From positions 1 to 10,797 of the forward strand of contig NZ_JAFREL010000103.1 of NCBI RefSeq assembly GCF_017377655.1: DNA of 10,797 nucleotides. The letters are read 5' to 3'. The notes under the pieces were generated by a model. It ran no database searches and was not told the DNA's origin. It was given only the letters and a program-made list of their open reading frames with translations. Each line of letters starts with the position of its first letter. The first letter of the stretch is position 1. Positions 1-7,676 of this stretch are shown piece by piece. The position numbers and the translations under genes are program-made. The DNA is from Candidatus Enterococcus ferrettii. Its GTDB lineage: Bacteria > Bacillota > Bacilli > Lactobacillales > Enterococcaceae.

Positions 1-28
1 CAAAGAAAATCAAAGAACGATATATTTT

Positions 29-59
29 AGCTTGAAATAAAAAGGGATCAAGCTTTTTT
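29..59 (+). terminator. Possible rho-independent terminator of a gene left of the window
   Basis: A 7-bp inverted repeat (AGCTTGA at 29-35, TCAAGCT at 48-54) with a 12-base loop is followed directly by a run of T on the + strand (54-59). The opposite strand has no T run after the stem, so the direction is +. No + strand coding sequence is visible before it, so it would serve a gene ending before position 1. The stem is short and AT-rich, so confidence is moderate. Confidence 0.45.
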
Positions 60-347
60 ATATTACAACTAAATCGAACTCTTTTCACCTTTTTATTATA
101 TTTTTCATTCACATTTGCTCTTTAGGTCATCTATCAGCAAATGATTGCTAATTTTTAAACATAATTACGATCCTGTTTTTTAAAACCTCATATTCCTAAA
201 AATTATTTTGACTTCACCTCTGCATGGAGAATAACCATCTGCTTTACTATACCTATCTGGTTACTACTAGTTACTATTCCAAAATTTGTTTCCTAAATAC
301 TTTACTGCACTTTTGACCATACTAAATAAAGAGCATAATAATTATTT
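60..347. other. AT-rich stretch, no gene seen
   Basis: I see no convincing coding sequence on either strand. A short minus-strand frame (about 270-321, starting MVKSAV) may be a further piece of the broken gene to its right, but it is only 17 codons. A weak hairpin (AGCAA at 136-140, TTGCT at 145-149) followed by T residues is too short to call. Confidence 0.4.
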
Positions 348-661
348 CTACACTCTCAAAAAAAGATTTAAATCTCTTGATTCTCCTAACGATCTGATTA
401 AATTATTTCTATGTATTTCATTAAGTAGAGTGACTTGTTCGTCTCGCCTTAACTCAAATTGCACTTACAAAACCATTAAGTTTTTTCTAACTTCTGGTAA
501 TTTCTTCGTAAACGTATGGTACCTCCTAAATCTTACGTTTTCGAATTAACGAATTGAATGGGTACGATACCATTTTTTTCCACGAAAAAAACTCCTCGTT
601 GTTTATTCATCAATTCTAACAACAGTAGATTTGATCTTCCAGCCACTGCACTGTCCTTCGC
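348..661 (-). pseudogene. Possible decayed gene, identity unknown
   Basis: Read on the minus strand, 661 to about 477 is one frame interrupted by a single TAA. It contains peptide pieces such as NLLLLELMNKQRGVFFVEKN and, after the stop, TIRLRRNYQKLEKT. After a frame change, 464-348 reads VQFELRRDEQ and then NEIHRNNLIRSLGESRDL before a TAG. The pieces have the charged, mixed composition of real protein rather than of random AT-rich DNA, but stops and the frame change exclude an intact product. A good ribosome-binding-like AGGAGGT (521-527 as complement) sits four bases before an ATA where an ATG would be expected. I do not recognise the family. This could still be chance reading of non-coding DNA. 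Confidence 0.3.
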
Positions 662-745
662 TTACCGACTTTTTGAATGTGTCATAGCTAATCCAAGCAA
701 TCCAAAAACACCAAATAGCTTGAGTCCATTACAGATCTCAGGCTA
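662..745 (-). pseudogene. Possible decayed C-terminal wall-sorting signal
   Basis: The minus-strand frame ending in TAA at 664-662 reads PEICNGLKLFGV then FGLLGLAM then THSKSR. The order is a PE-x-x motif, a hydrophobic run and a basic tail, as in LPXTG sorting signals. The codon before PE is TAG where Leu would stand, and Thr-Gly is replaced by Ile-Cys. Upstream, after a frame change, 874-740 also reads like protein (KASLKRLVTSIKPEVT, ADVQSSGKFTPN). This would be the end of a lost surface protein next to the intact one. Against it, half of this stretch also forms a near-perfect 17-bp hairpin that explains its structure without coding. Confidence 0.25.
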
Positions 746-753
746 TTTGGTGT
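703..753 (-). terminator. Strong hairpin, likely terminator of the surface-protein gene
   Basis: A 17-bp stem with one G-U pair (arms 708-724 and 737-753, 12-base loop) is followed on the minus strand by TTTT (707-704), with the stem itself ending in T. This fits a rho-independent terminator for transcription coming from the surface-protein gene, whose stop codon lies about 170 bases upstream. On the + strand the stem is followed by AAACTTT, a poor U-tract. Confidence 0.6.
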
Positions 754-808
754 AAACTTTCCAGATGATTGAACATCTGCTCTTAAGTTCAAAAAAACAA
801 CAGAACAT

Positions 809-840
809 CTAGTTACTTCCGGTTTAATAGAAGTAACTAG
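809..840. repeat. Perfect 11-bp inverted repeat after the surface-protein gene
   Basis: CTAGTTACTTC (809-819) and its exact complement GAAGTAACTAG (830-840) flank a 10-base loop, about 85 bases past the surface-protein stop. On the minus strand the nearest T run (797-791) begins 11 bases after the stem; on the + strand TCGTTTT follows. It may be a first, weaker terminator or a 3'-end processing or stability structure. Confidence 0.45.
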
Positions 841-925
841 TCGTTTTAAGGATGCCTTGGTATCAACGCATTACCGTATTACTCAATTTAGACAAGGCTA
901 CTCTCAAACTGCTCAGCTGTCAATT

Positions 926-3900
926 TTAACTATTTTCTTTTGATTTCCTCCTAATCCAGTAGCACGCTACGGATAAAAGCAATCCTAACCCAGCTAAGTT
1001 GAGAATATGCGAATAGCTGTCCCCAGTTTTCAAAAGCACTTTTTCATTAGTTTCTTTTCTGCTCACTGTTGGAGTAATTGCCTTCGAGGATTGTCCGCCT
1101 CCAAATTTGGTTAGTACTTGTTCATTCTCTGTTTCAGCATTCGTTCCAATCGTTTTCTTGATGCTTAAGCTTGCAAATTGTTCTTTGACATTACTTGCTA
1201 CATAACGAATTTCGTAGCTCGCTGCAGGTAAATTTTTGATTAGTCCTTCTGCTGTTCCTGCAAGCCAATTCTTTGTATTCTCTGCTCGATATTCCATATC
1301 CAGATTAACACCTTTTAGCTGTCCATCTTGTTTCTTATTCCCACTCTCATTGAATGGTTGGATGCTGCTTTCCTCTAAGATAGGACGTGCTTTGATCGTT
1401 AATAGCTGTGGATCGCTATCTACTGTTTTTCCTGCTTCACCGGTACGAACGATTGAACATTCTTTACCAAACATTTTTTTATCAATCGAGTGTATATCTT
1501 TTCCTTGAATTTCATACTTTTCATCCTTTGTTGCTATACGATAACGAGCTGCAGCATCTAAGTTCTCTAATGCTTCATTTTCGTAGTTAATGGTCACTTT
1601 TGGAGTGGGTTCCTTTGCTACTTCTTCCTTAATTTCTTTTGTTATGATCCTGCTGGCAAATTTCTGTTCCGTGTTGCTGCCTGTGTAACGGATCTCATAA
1701 TTACCTGCTGTTAGATTTGTGATAGTTCCGTCTGATGTTCCTTGATTCCAAGTCTTGTCATCGACTTTGCGATATTCCATCGACACAAATACATTAAACA
1801 GCTTTCCGTCAGCGGCACCAATATGGCTAGTGTTTTCAGCAAGAATAGCTTCTTCGTTAATCGTTTGACGCGCAGAGAGTTTAATTCGTTGTTCTTTGCT
1901 AGCAACAGACACACCCTTAACTTCTTCAATAGTAATGTAAGTCCAAACATCTAACATTTCTTCCTTAATTGGTATTTCTTTTGCAATCGGTTGATCTGTA
2001 TAAACCCATTTACCTCCTGTATAGGTAGCAATTTTATAGGGTTCATTTTCTAAAAAGTTGTACAATACTTCACGTTCATAATCAATTTTGATTTCTGGAG
2101 TCACTTTTTGAATCAACCCAGCAGCAAGATTAATCTCAACAATTTTACTCGCAAAAATTCGTTGTGCTGCATTTGCTTTATAACGGATTTCATAAAGTGT
2201 TTCTTCTAACTGTTCAATCTCACCACCGGCAGTTCCGTCTTGCCAAGTAATATCTCCTTTTTTACGGTATTGGGCATTTTCAAAAATGTTTTGCAGCTTG
2301 CCATCCTTTGCTCCTGGCTGGGTTTCCTTAATAGCTGTGAAATTCTCCAGCTTAATTTCCGAACGTTTATCTAAATAAATTGTTTGTTCCTGACTGTCCA
2401 TATAGTCTGTTGAACGTGCTTTTCTAAGAACGCTCCATTTTTTCCCTAACATCGAATCTGTAATCGAAAACGAAGTATTTCCCGGCAGAATGGTGATTAA
2501 ATTGGTTAATTTCGTTGTCGATAGTTCTTTCAGTTCATAGGTAGCGGTAGGGTCAAGCTGCAAAAGTTGCTCGCTCCCATAATCAATGGTTAATTCAGGT
2601 AATTCTTCTCTAATCAATCCGGCAGCGATTGTTTTCGCTACAATGTTGCTGGCGAATTTTTCTCTTGCGTTACTGGCTGCATATCGGATCTCATACTTTC
2701 CTGGTTCCAAATCTTTGATTTGTCCGTTGGCACTTCCTTGCGTCCAACTAGTTGATCCTTCTTTGCGGTATTCGTGTTCCAAGCTTACGCCCTTTAGTTG
2801 TCCATCTTTTTTATCTTTTTCACTTTCATCTACGACAATAATCGACAATTCGACAAGTTGTTGACGACCTTTGATTGTTAGTTTTTGTGCTTGGCTTTCC
2901 TGGGTGTTGATGTTATCTCCTAAACGTACAATGTTCCATACTTTACTATGCATATCTGCTGTAATTTGGAAGTTATCTACTCCTGATACTGAAATAGGAG
3001 AAAGGCCAAAACGTAATTCATAGGATGCAGTCGTTTCGAAGCCAGTCAAGCAACCTTGTTCGTAATCTATGCTAATTTTCGGCGTTTCTTCTCTCGCTAG
3101 CCCAGCAGCGATCGTTTTCGTTACGATATTGCTGGCAAATTTCTCTTTTGCATTGCTGGCCGCATACCGGATCTCATACTTCCCTGGTTCCAAATCTTTG
3201 ATTTGCCCATTGGCACTTCCTTGCGTCCAGTTGGTCACTCCTTCTTTACGGTATTCGTGTTCCAAGCTTACGCCCTTTAGTTGGCCATCTTTTTTATCTT
3301 TTTCACTTTCATCTACGACAATAATCGACGATTCGACAAGTTGCTGGCGACCTTTGATTGTTAGTTGCTGCGCTTGACTTTCCTGAGTATTGGTATTATC
3401 TCCTAAACGTACAATGTTCCATACTTTACTATGCATATCTGCTGTAATTTGGAAGTTATCTACTCCTGATACTGAAATAGTTGAGGAACCAAACCGTAAT
3501 TCATAGGATGCAGTCGTTTCGAAGCCAGTCAAGCGACCTTGTTCGTAATCTATGCTAATTTTCGGCGTTTCTTCTCTCGCTAGCCCAGCAGCGATCGTTT
3601 TCGTCACGATATTGCTGGCAAATTTCTCTTTTGCATTGCTAGCGGCATATCGGATCTCATACTTCCCTGGTTCCATTTCTTTGATTTGCCCATTGGTACT
3701 TCCTTGAATCCAGCTGGTCGCTCCTTCTTTGCAGTATTCGTGTTCCAAGCTTACGCCTTTTAGTTGACCATCTTTTTTGCCTTTTTCACTTTCATCTATC
3801 ACAGTAATTGACGATTCGACAAGTTGCTGGCGGCCTTTGATCGTTAGTTCTTGGGCCTTGCTTTCTTGAGTGGTACTATTATTTCCTAAGCGCACGATGT

Positions 3901-6829
3901 TCCATACTTTACTATACATGTCACCTACGATCTGGTAAGTTTTCACACCAGAAACTGGAATTTTTTTATTCCCAAACCTTAACTCATAGGATGCAGTCGT
4001 TTCGAAACCAGTCAAATGACCTCGTTCGTAATCTATACCAACATTTGGCGTTTCTTCTCTTGGTAGTCCGGCATTGATCGTTTTCGTCACGATGTTGCTG
4101 GCGAATTTTTCTTTTGCGTTGCTGGCCGCATATCGGATTTCATACTTGCCTGATTCCAAATCTTTGATTTGTCCATTGGTATTTCCTTGCGTCCAGCTAG
4201 TTGATCCTTCTTTCCGATATTCGTGTTCCAAGGTCACACCCTTTAGTTGTCCATCTTTTTTGTTTTTTTCGCTTTCATCTACGACAATAATCGACGATTC
4301 GACAAGTTGCTGGCGACCTTTGATTGTTAGTTGCTGCGCTTGACTTTCTTGGGTACTGGTATTATCTCCTAAACGTACAATGTTCCATACTTTACTATGC
4401 ATGTCTGCTGCAATTTGGAAGCTCTCTACTCCTGATACTGAAATGGGTGGGGTGCCAAAACGCAATTCATAGGATGCGGCTGTCTCAAAACCGGTCAAAC
4501 GTCCTTGTTCGTAATCTATACCAACATTTGGCGTTTCTTCTCTCGGTAGTCCGGCAGCGATCGTTTTCGTCACGATATTGCTGGCAAATTTCTCTTTTGC
4601 ATTGCTGGCCGCATATCGGATCTCATACTTGCCTGATTCCAAATCTTTGATTTGGCCATTGATACTTCCTTGCGTCCAGCTGGTCGCTCCTTCTTTCCGG
4701 TATTCGTGTTCCAAAGTCACACCCTTTAGTTGTCCATCTTTTTTGTCTTTTTCGCTTTCATCTACGACAATAATCGACGATTCGATAAGTTTTTGACGAC
4801 CTTTGATTGTTAGTTGTTGTGCTTGACTTTCCTGGGTTGTACTACTATTGCCTAAACGGACAATATTCCAACCTTTACTATACATATCTTCTGGAATCGA
4901 GCAGTTCTCTACTCCTGATACTGGAATGATGGTTTGTCCAAACCGCAATTCATAAGATGCGGTTACTTCGAAACCAGTCAAACGACCTTGTTCGTAATCT
5001 ATACCCACATTTGGCGTTTCTTCTCTCGCTAGTCCGGCATTGATTATTTTCGTCACGATGTTGCTGGCAAATTTTTCTTTTGCGTTGCTAGCGGCATAAC
5101 GGATCTCATATTTTCCTGGTCCCAAATCGGTGATCTGCCCATTGATACTTCCTTGCGTCCAGCTGGTCGCTCCTTCTTTCCGGTATTCGTGTTCTAAAGT
5201 CACACCCTTTAGTTGTCCATCTTTTTTGTCTTTTTCGCTTTCATCTACGACAGCAATCTGCATGTCGTAAAGTTTTTGACGACCTTTGATCGTTAGTTGT
5301 TGTGCTTGACTTTCCTGGGTTGTACTACTATTGCCTAAACGGACAATATTCCAACCTTTACTATACATATCTTCTGTAATCGAGTAGTTCTCTACTCCTG
5401 ATACTGAAATGGGTGGGGTCCCAAAACGTAATTCATAAGATGCGGTTACTTCGAAACCAGTCAAACGACCTTGTTCATAATCTATACCCACATTTGGTGT
5501 TTCTTCTCTCGCTAGTCCGGCATTGATTGTTTTCGTCACAATGTTGCTGGCAAATTTTTCTTTTGCGTTGCTGGCCGCATATCGGATTTCATATTTCCCT
5601 GATTCCAAATCTTTGATTTGCCCATTGGTACTTCCTGGATTCCAGCTGGTCGCTCCTTCTTTCCGGTATTCGTGTTCTAAAGTCACACCCTTTAGTTGTC
5701 CATCTTTTTTGTCTTTTTCGCTTTCATCTATAGCGGTAATCTGATTTTCGTAAAGTTTTTGACGATTTTTGATTGTTAGTTGCTGGGCCTTGCTTTCTTG
5801 GGTATTGATATTATCTCCTAAACGTACGATGCTCCAAACTTTGTTATACATGTCATCTGTAATCAGATAGCTATCTGCTCCTGATACTGAAATGGGTGGG
5901 GTGCCAAAACGCAATTCATAGGATGCGGTTGCTTCGAAACCAGTCAAGCGACCTTGTTCATAATCTATACCAATATTTGGTGTTTCTTCTCTCGCTATCC
6001 CGGCAGCGATTGTTTTCGTCACGATGTTGCTGGCGAATTTTTCTGTTGCATTACTGGCCGCATAACGGATCTCATACTTACCTGATTCCAAATCTTTGAT
6101 TTGCCCATTGATACTTCCTTTTGTCCAGCTGGTCTCTCCTTCTTTCCGGTATTCGTGTCCCAAAGTCACACCCTTTAGTTGTCCATCTTTTTTGTCTTTT
6201 TCGCTCTCATCTACGACAGTAATCTGCATGTCATAAAGTTGTTGTCGACCTTTGATTGTTAGTTGCTGGGCCTTGCTTTCTTGGGTATTGATATTATCTC
6301 CTAAACGTACGATGCTCCAAACTTTGTTATACATGTCATCTGTAATCAGATAGCTATCTACTCCTGATACTGAAATGGGTGGGGTGCCAAAACGCAATTC
6401 ATAAGATGCGGCTGTCTCAAAACCGGTCAAACGTCCCTGTTCGTAATCAATCTTGATATCTGGTGTAGGTTCACTGGTCAACCCCATAGGAACAAATGTA
6501 CCTTTTAGATGGCTTCTAATTTCCGAAGTTGTTCCTGTCTGATCACCAGATGCTTCTGGAGTTATGTTTGCTTGATCACTAGCTGAATTCACAGAATCAG
6601 CGATACCAGCTTGACTGGACTTGCTCGGAACTGCTTCATCTATAGAATCATTATCGCTTTCAGTACTAGATTCTAAAATTTCTTCCTTGGTATTTTCTGA
6701 TTCAATGACTTCCTCTTGACTCGGCAACTGATCTTCATCCAATGTCTCAGCAGATACAATATTCATCGCCGGAATAATTTGCTGAAACAACAGCATTGCA
6801 ACAAGAAATTTAACTATTCTCTTTTTCAT
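926..6829 (-). CDS. Giant repeat-containing surface protein with a sorting-signal-like C-terminus
   Basis: The 1967-residue product is predicted to be exported and held at the cell wall, probably as an adhesin or surface-coat protein; the ligand is unknown. Residues 1-27 form a signal peptide (MKKR, hydrophobic core, cleavage likely after VSA). Residues 28-121 are an acidic Ser/Glu-rich linker. Residues 122-1409 are eight units of exactly 161 residues, and 1410-1895 are three divergent units. Each unit pairs a module reading IDYEQGRLTGFE...SIVRLG...QQLTIKGR with one reading KDGQLKGV...EYRKEG...YEIRYAASN...FAS. From memory, similar paired beta-rich modules occur in large surface proteins of Bacillales and Clostridia. 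After a linker, residues 1932-1967 are a sorting-like tail: LLKTG, hydrophobic 1942-1958, then RRKSKENS. The start is supported by AAAGGAG nine bases upstream. The gene has its own leader and terminators, so it is probably monocistronic. Most likely a fibrillar adhesin; the target remains open. Confidence 0.9.
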   Translation of the reverse strand: MKKRIVKFLVAMLLFQQIIPAMNIVSAETLDEDQLPSQEEVIESENTKEEILESSTESDNDSIDEAVPSKSSQAGIADSVNSASDQANITPEASGDQTGTTSEIRSHLKGTFVPMGLTSEPTPDIKIDYEQGRLTGFETAASYELRFGTPPISVSGVDSYLITDDMYNKVWSIVRLGDNINTQESKAQQLTIKGRQQLYDMQITVVDESEKDKKDGQLKGVTLGHEYRKEGETSWTKGSINGQIKDLESGKYEIRYAASNATEKFASNIVTKTIAAGIAREETPNIGIDYEQGRLTGFEATASYELRFGTPPISVSGADSYLITDDMYNKVWSIVRLGDNINTQESKAQQLTIKNRQKLYENQITAIDESEKDKKDGQLKGVTLEHEYRKEGATSWNPGSTNGQIKDLESGKYEIRYAASNAKEKFASNIVTKTINAGLAREETPNVGIDYEQGRLTGFEVTASYELRFGTPPISVSGVENYSITEDMYSKGWNIVRLGNSSTTQESQAQQLTIKGRQKLYDMQIAVVDESEKDKKDGQLKGVTLEHEYRKEGATSWTQGSINGQITDLGPGKYEIRYAASNAKEKFASNIVTKIINAGLAREETPNVGIDYEQGRLTGFEVTASYELRFGQTIIPVSGVENCSIPEDMYSKGWNIVRLGNSSTTQESQAQQLTIKGRQKLIESSIIVVDESEKDKKDGQLKGVTLEHEYRKEGATSWTQGSINGQIKDLESGKYEIRYAASNAKEKFASNIVTKTIAAGLPREETPNVGIDYEQGRLTGFETAASYELRFGTPPISVSGVESFQIAADMHSKVWNIVRLGDNTSTQESQAQQLTIKGRQQLVESSIIVVDESEKNKKDGQLKGVTLEHEYRKEGSTSWTQGNTNGQIKDLESGKYEIRYAASNAKEKFASNIVTKTINAGLPREETPNVGIDYERGHLTGFETTASYELRFGNKKIPVSGVKTYQIVGDMYSKVWNIVRLGNNSTTQESKAQELTIKGRQQLVESSITVIDESEKGKKDGQLKGVSLEHEYCKEGATSWIQGSTNGQIKEMEPGKYEIRYAASNAKEKFASNIVTKTIAAGLAREETPKISIDYEQGRLTGFETTASYELRFGSSTISVSGVDNFQITADMHSKVWNIVRLGDNTNTQESQAQQLTIKGRQQLVESSIIVVDESEKDKKDGQLKGVSLEHEYRKEGVTNWTQGSANGQIKDLEPGKYEIRYAASNAKEKFASNIVTKTIAAGLAREETPKISIDYEQGCLTGFETTASYELRFGLSPISVSGVDNFQITADMHSKVWNIVRLGDNINTQESQAQKLTIKGRQQLVELSIIVVDESEKDKKDGQLKGVSLEHEYRKEGSTSWTQGSANGQIKDLEPGKYEIRYAASNAREKFASNIVAKTIAAGLIREELPELTIDYGSEQLLQLDPTATYELKELSTTKLTNLITILPGNTSFSITDSMLGKKWSVLRKARSTDYMDSQEQTIYLDKRSEIKLENFTAIKETQPGAKDGKLQNIFENAQYRKKGDITWQDGTAGGEIEQLEETLYEIRYKANAAQRIFASKIVEINLAAGLIQKVTPEIKIDYEREVLYNFLENEPYKIATYTGGKWVYTDQPIAKEIPIKEEMLDVWTYITIEEVKGVSVASKEQRIKLSARQTINEEAILAENTSHIGAADGKLFNVFVSMEYRKVDDKTWNQGTSDGTITNLTAGNYEIRYTGSNTEQKFASRIITKEIKEEVAKEPTPKVTINYENEALENLDAAARYRIATKDEKYEIQGKDIHSIDKKMFGKECSIVRTGEAGKTVDSDPQLLTIKARPILEESSIQPFNESGNKKQDGQLKGVNLDMEYRAENTKNWLAGTAEGLIKNLPAASYEIRYVASNVKEQFASLSIKKTIGTNAETENEQVLTKFGGGQSSKAITPTVSRKETNEKVLLKTGDSYSHILNLAGLGLLLSVACYWIRRKSKENS
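929..1036 (-). other. Atypical cell-wall sorting signal (LLKTG)
   Basis: The last 36 codons encode LLKTGD, a short spacer, a hydrophobic stretch (HILNLAGLGLLLSVACYW) and a basic tail RRKSKENS. This is the architecture of a sortase substrate, but the Pro of LPXTG is replaced by Leu (codons CTT TTG AAA ACT GGG). Sortase A normally requires that Pro, so the protein may be anchored by a sortase of different specificity, be poorly anchored, or stay attached by the membrane segment alone. Confidence 0.75.
1145..2602 (-). repeat. Three divergent repeat units next to the wall anchor
   Basis: Residues 1410-1576, 1577-1741 and 1742-1895 keep the landmarks of the 161-residue unit: IDY or INY near the start, a YEIRY segment and an FAS motif near the end. 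They differ from each other and from the other eight in sequence and length (167, 165 and 154 residues). The last unit keeps QDGQLKGV, the closest match to the conserved copies. They look like the old part of the array, from which one unit was later amplified. Confidence 0.85.
2603..6466 (-). repeat. Eight near-identical 483-bp tandem repeats
   Basis: Eight units of exactly 161 codons follow without a gap or indel (residues 122-282, 283-443, 444-604, 605-765, 766-926, 927-1087, 1088-1248, 1249-1409). Similarity is high at DNA level too, including silent positions, which points to recent duplication or gene conversion. Units 7 and 8 are very alike, as are 3 and 4, and the first halves of 1 and 2. 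Differences cluster in a few short patches of each unit, not evenly. Confidence 0.95.
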
Positions 6830-6838
6830 TAAACTACT

Positions 6839-6845
6839 CTCCTTT
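6839..6845 (-). promoter_or_regulatory. Ribosome binding site of the surface-protein gene
   Basis: AAAGGAG on the minus strand lies nine bases before the ATG at 6829 and agrees with the signal peptide beginning at that codon. Confidence 0.8.
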
Positions 6846-6894
6846 AAACTTTAATAATTAACCAACAAAACAATTCGTAATGCTACTAAATTGC

Positions 6895-6956
6895 TATAGT
6901 CTATCACCACCATTGCACAACCCCCAACTGCACAAATGATAGTTTTATACCTATCC
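6895..6956 (-). promoter_or_regulatory. Candidate promoter and operator region of the surface-protein gene
   Basis: On the minus strand, TTGTGCA occurs twice in direct repeat with a 15-base period (complement of 6929-6935 and 6914-6920), followed by TATAGC (-10-like) 16 bases after the second TTGTGC. Just upstream, a GATAG/CTATC inverted repeat (6938-6942 and 6951-6955) encloses a TATAAA. The two possible -10 boxes are both imperfect and I cannot choose between them. The direct repeat could be a regulator site, but its spacing does not match the roughly 21-bp period usual for LytTR regulators. Confidence 0.25.
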
Positions 6957-7647
6957 TTTCAAAAAAATTCTTATTTCAAATCAAGGGATTACCTATATAA
7001 AAACAATGAAAAAAGCTACAACATAGATACGTATTAGTCAAAGACAGTTTTTTTCATAACTTAAAAAGATTATCTAAAAAAAATCAGAAACAACGTAAAC
7101 CAATGTGAAGGCTCGTGACTCTCACATTAATTACGATTTTTTTGATGATAGTTGTGCAGCAGCAATCAAAAAAACATGAATTTGTTATCTTTTTTCCTTC
7201 CAAAACTCCTTACTTTTCATAGATAATAGTCCATATCACTGGATTTCTTTCACAAATAAATTATTTGATAACAAAATGAATCCTGATGCAATCATTCCTA
7301 CAACAAAACGCTACTTAATTCTTAATCGCCACTAGCTCAATTAGACTTCAGTAATATAAATAAGTCAGTTAACTAGTTGCTTTTTTTATCGGCAGTTTCA
7401 TCAATTTCTCCTAGTTAAAAAGTTCATGAATCTTTTTCAACAATAAAGAATATTTTATTCATCATCTGCCATTAAGCAAGTTATCAGTCCCCCATACCTC
7501 TACCTTAATTATAACTACCTGCAGTTCGTAAAAATATCAAAAATTCCAACATAATCGATACATGTAGTAAACTGTTGTTTTAATGTATAAATCTGTAAAA
7601 ACTTTTTTTACTCTTTTTATTGACATTTCATCCTTAACATGATGCGC
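6957..7647. other. AT-rich gap between the adhesin and the kinase, no intact gene
   Basis: About 690 bases without a convincing gene on either strand. It holds two inverted repeats: AATGTGA/TCACATT (7102-7108, 7122-7128) and a T7GAT/ATCA7 pair (7137-7146, 7165-7174). There are also two short minus-strand peptide-like frames near 7260-7412, described separately. I searched by eye for an AgrD-like or double-glycine leader peptide and found none. Confidence 0.5.
7262..7412 (-). pseudogene. Possible remnant of a secreted-protein start
   Basis: On the minus strand AGGAG (complement of 7408-7412) lies six bases before an ATG (7401-7399) that opens MKLPIKKATS and then stops. About 55 bases on, the minus strand reads RFVVGMIASGFILLSNN, like the hydrophobic core of a signal peptide. 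Together they resemble a broken export signal, but the pieces are very short and could be chance. A leader peptide of ten codons is another possibility. Confidence 0.18.
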
Positions 7648-7676
7648 AAAAAAACACCCAACTTTCGTCAGGTGTT
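7648..7676 (-). terminator. Rho-independent terminator of the two-component operon
   Basis: On the minus strand AACACCTGAC and GTTGGGTGTT form a 10-bp stem (two G-U pairs) closed by a GAAA tetraloop and followed by a run of T (7652-7648). The stem begins inside the TAA stop codon of the kinase gene, so transcription ends right at the end of the operon. Confidence 0.9.

Noticed and set aside
286..755. Two + strand open frames of 87 and 65 codons left of the adhesin
   Set aside because: No ribosome binding sites, the first begins with TTG, and the peptide composition is that of random AT-rich DNA; the minus strand reads better here.
1236..6099. Many + strand open frames of 60-108 codons inside the adhesin gene, several nearly identical
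   Set aside because: They are antisense to the 161-codon repeats, so they recur with the 483-bp period; none has a ribosome binding site and the minus-strand frame explains them fully.
2603..6466. Regular repeats as a possible CRISPR array
   Set aside because: The period is 483 bp of continuous coding sequence, with no short repeat-spacer structure.
7102..7128. TGTGA...TCACA dyad resembling a CRP site
   Set aside because: The gap between the half-sites is 13 bases instead of 6, and CRP sites are not expected in this group.
7137..7174. T7GAT/ATCA7 inverted repeat as a terminator
   Set aside because: The T residues are in the stem rather than after it, no gene ends nearby, and the loop is 18 bases.
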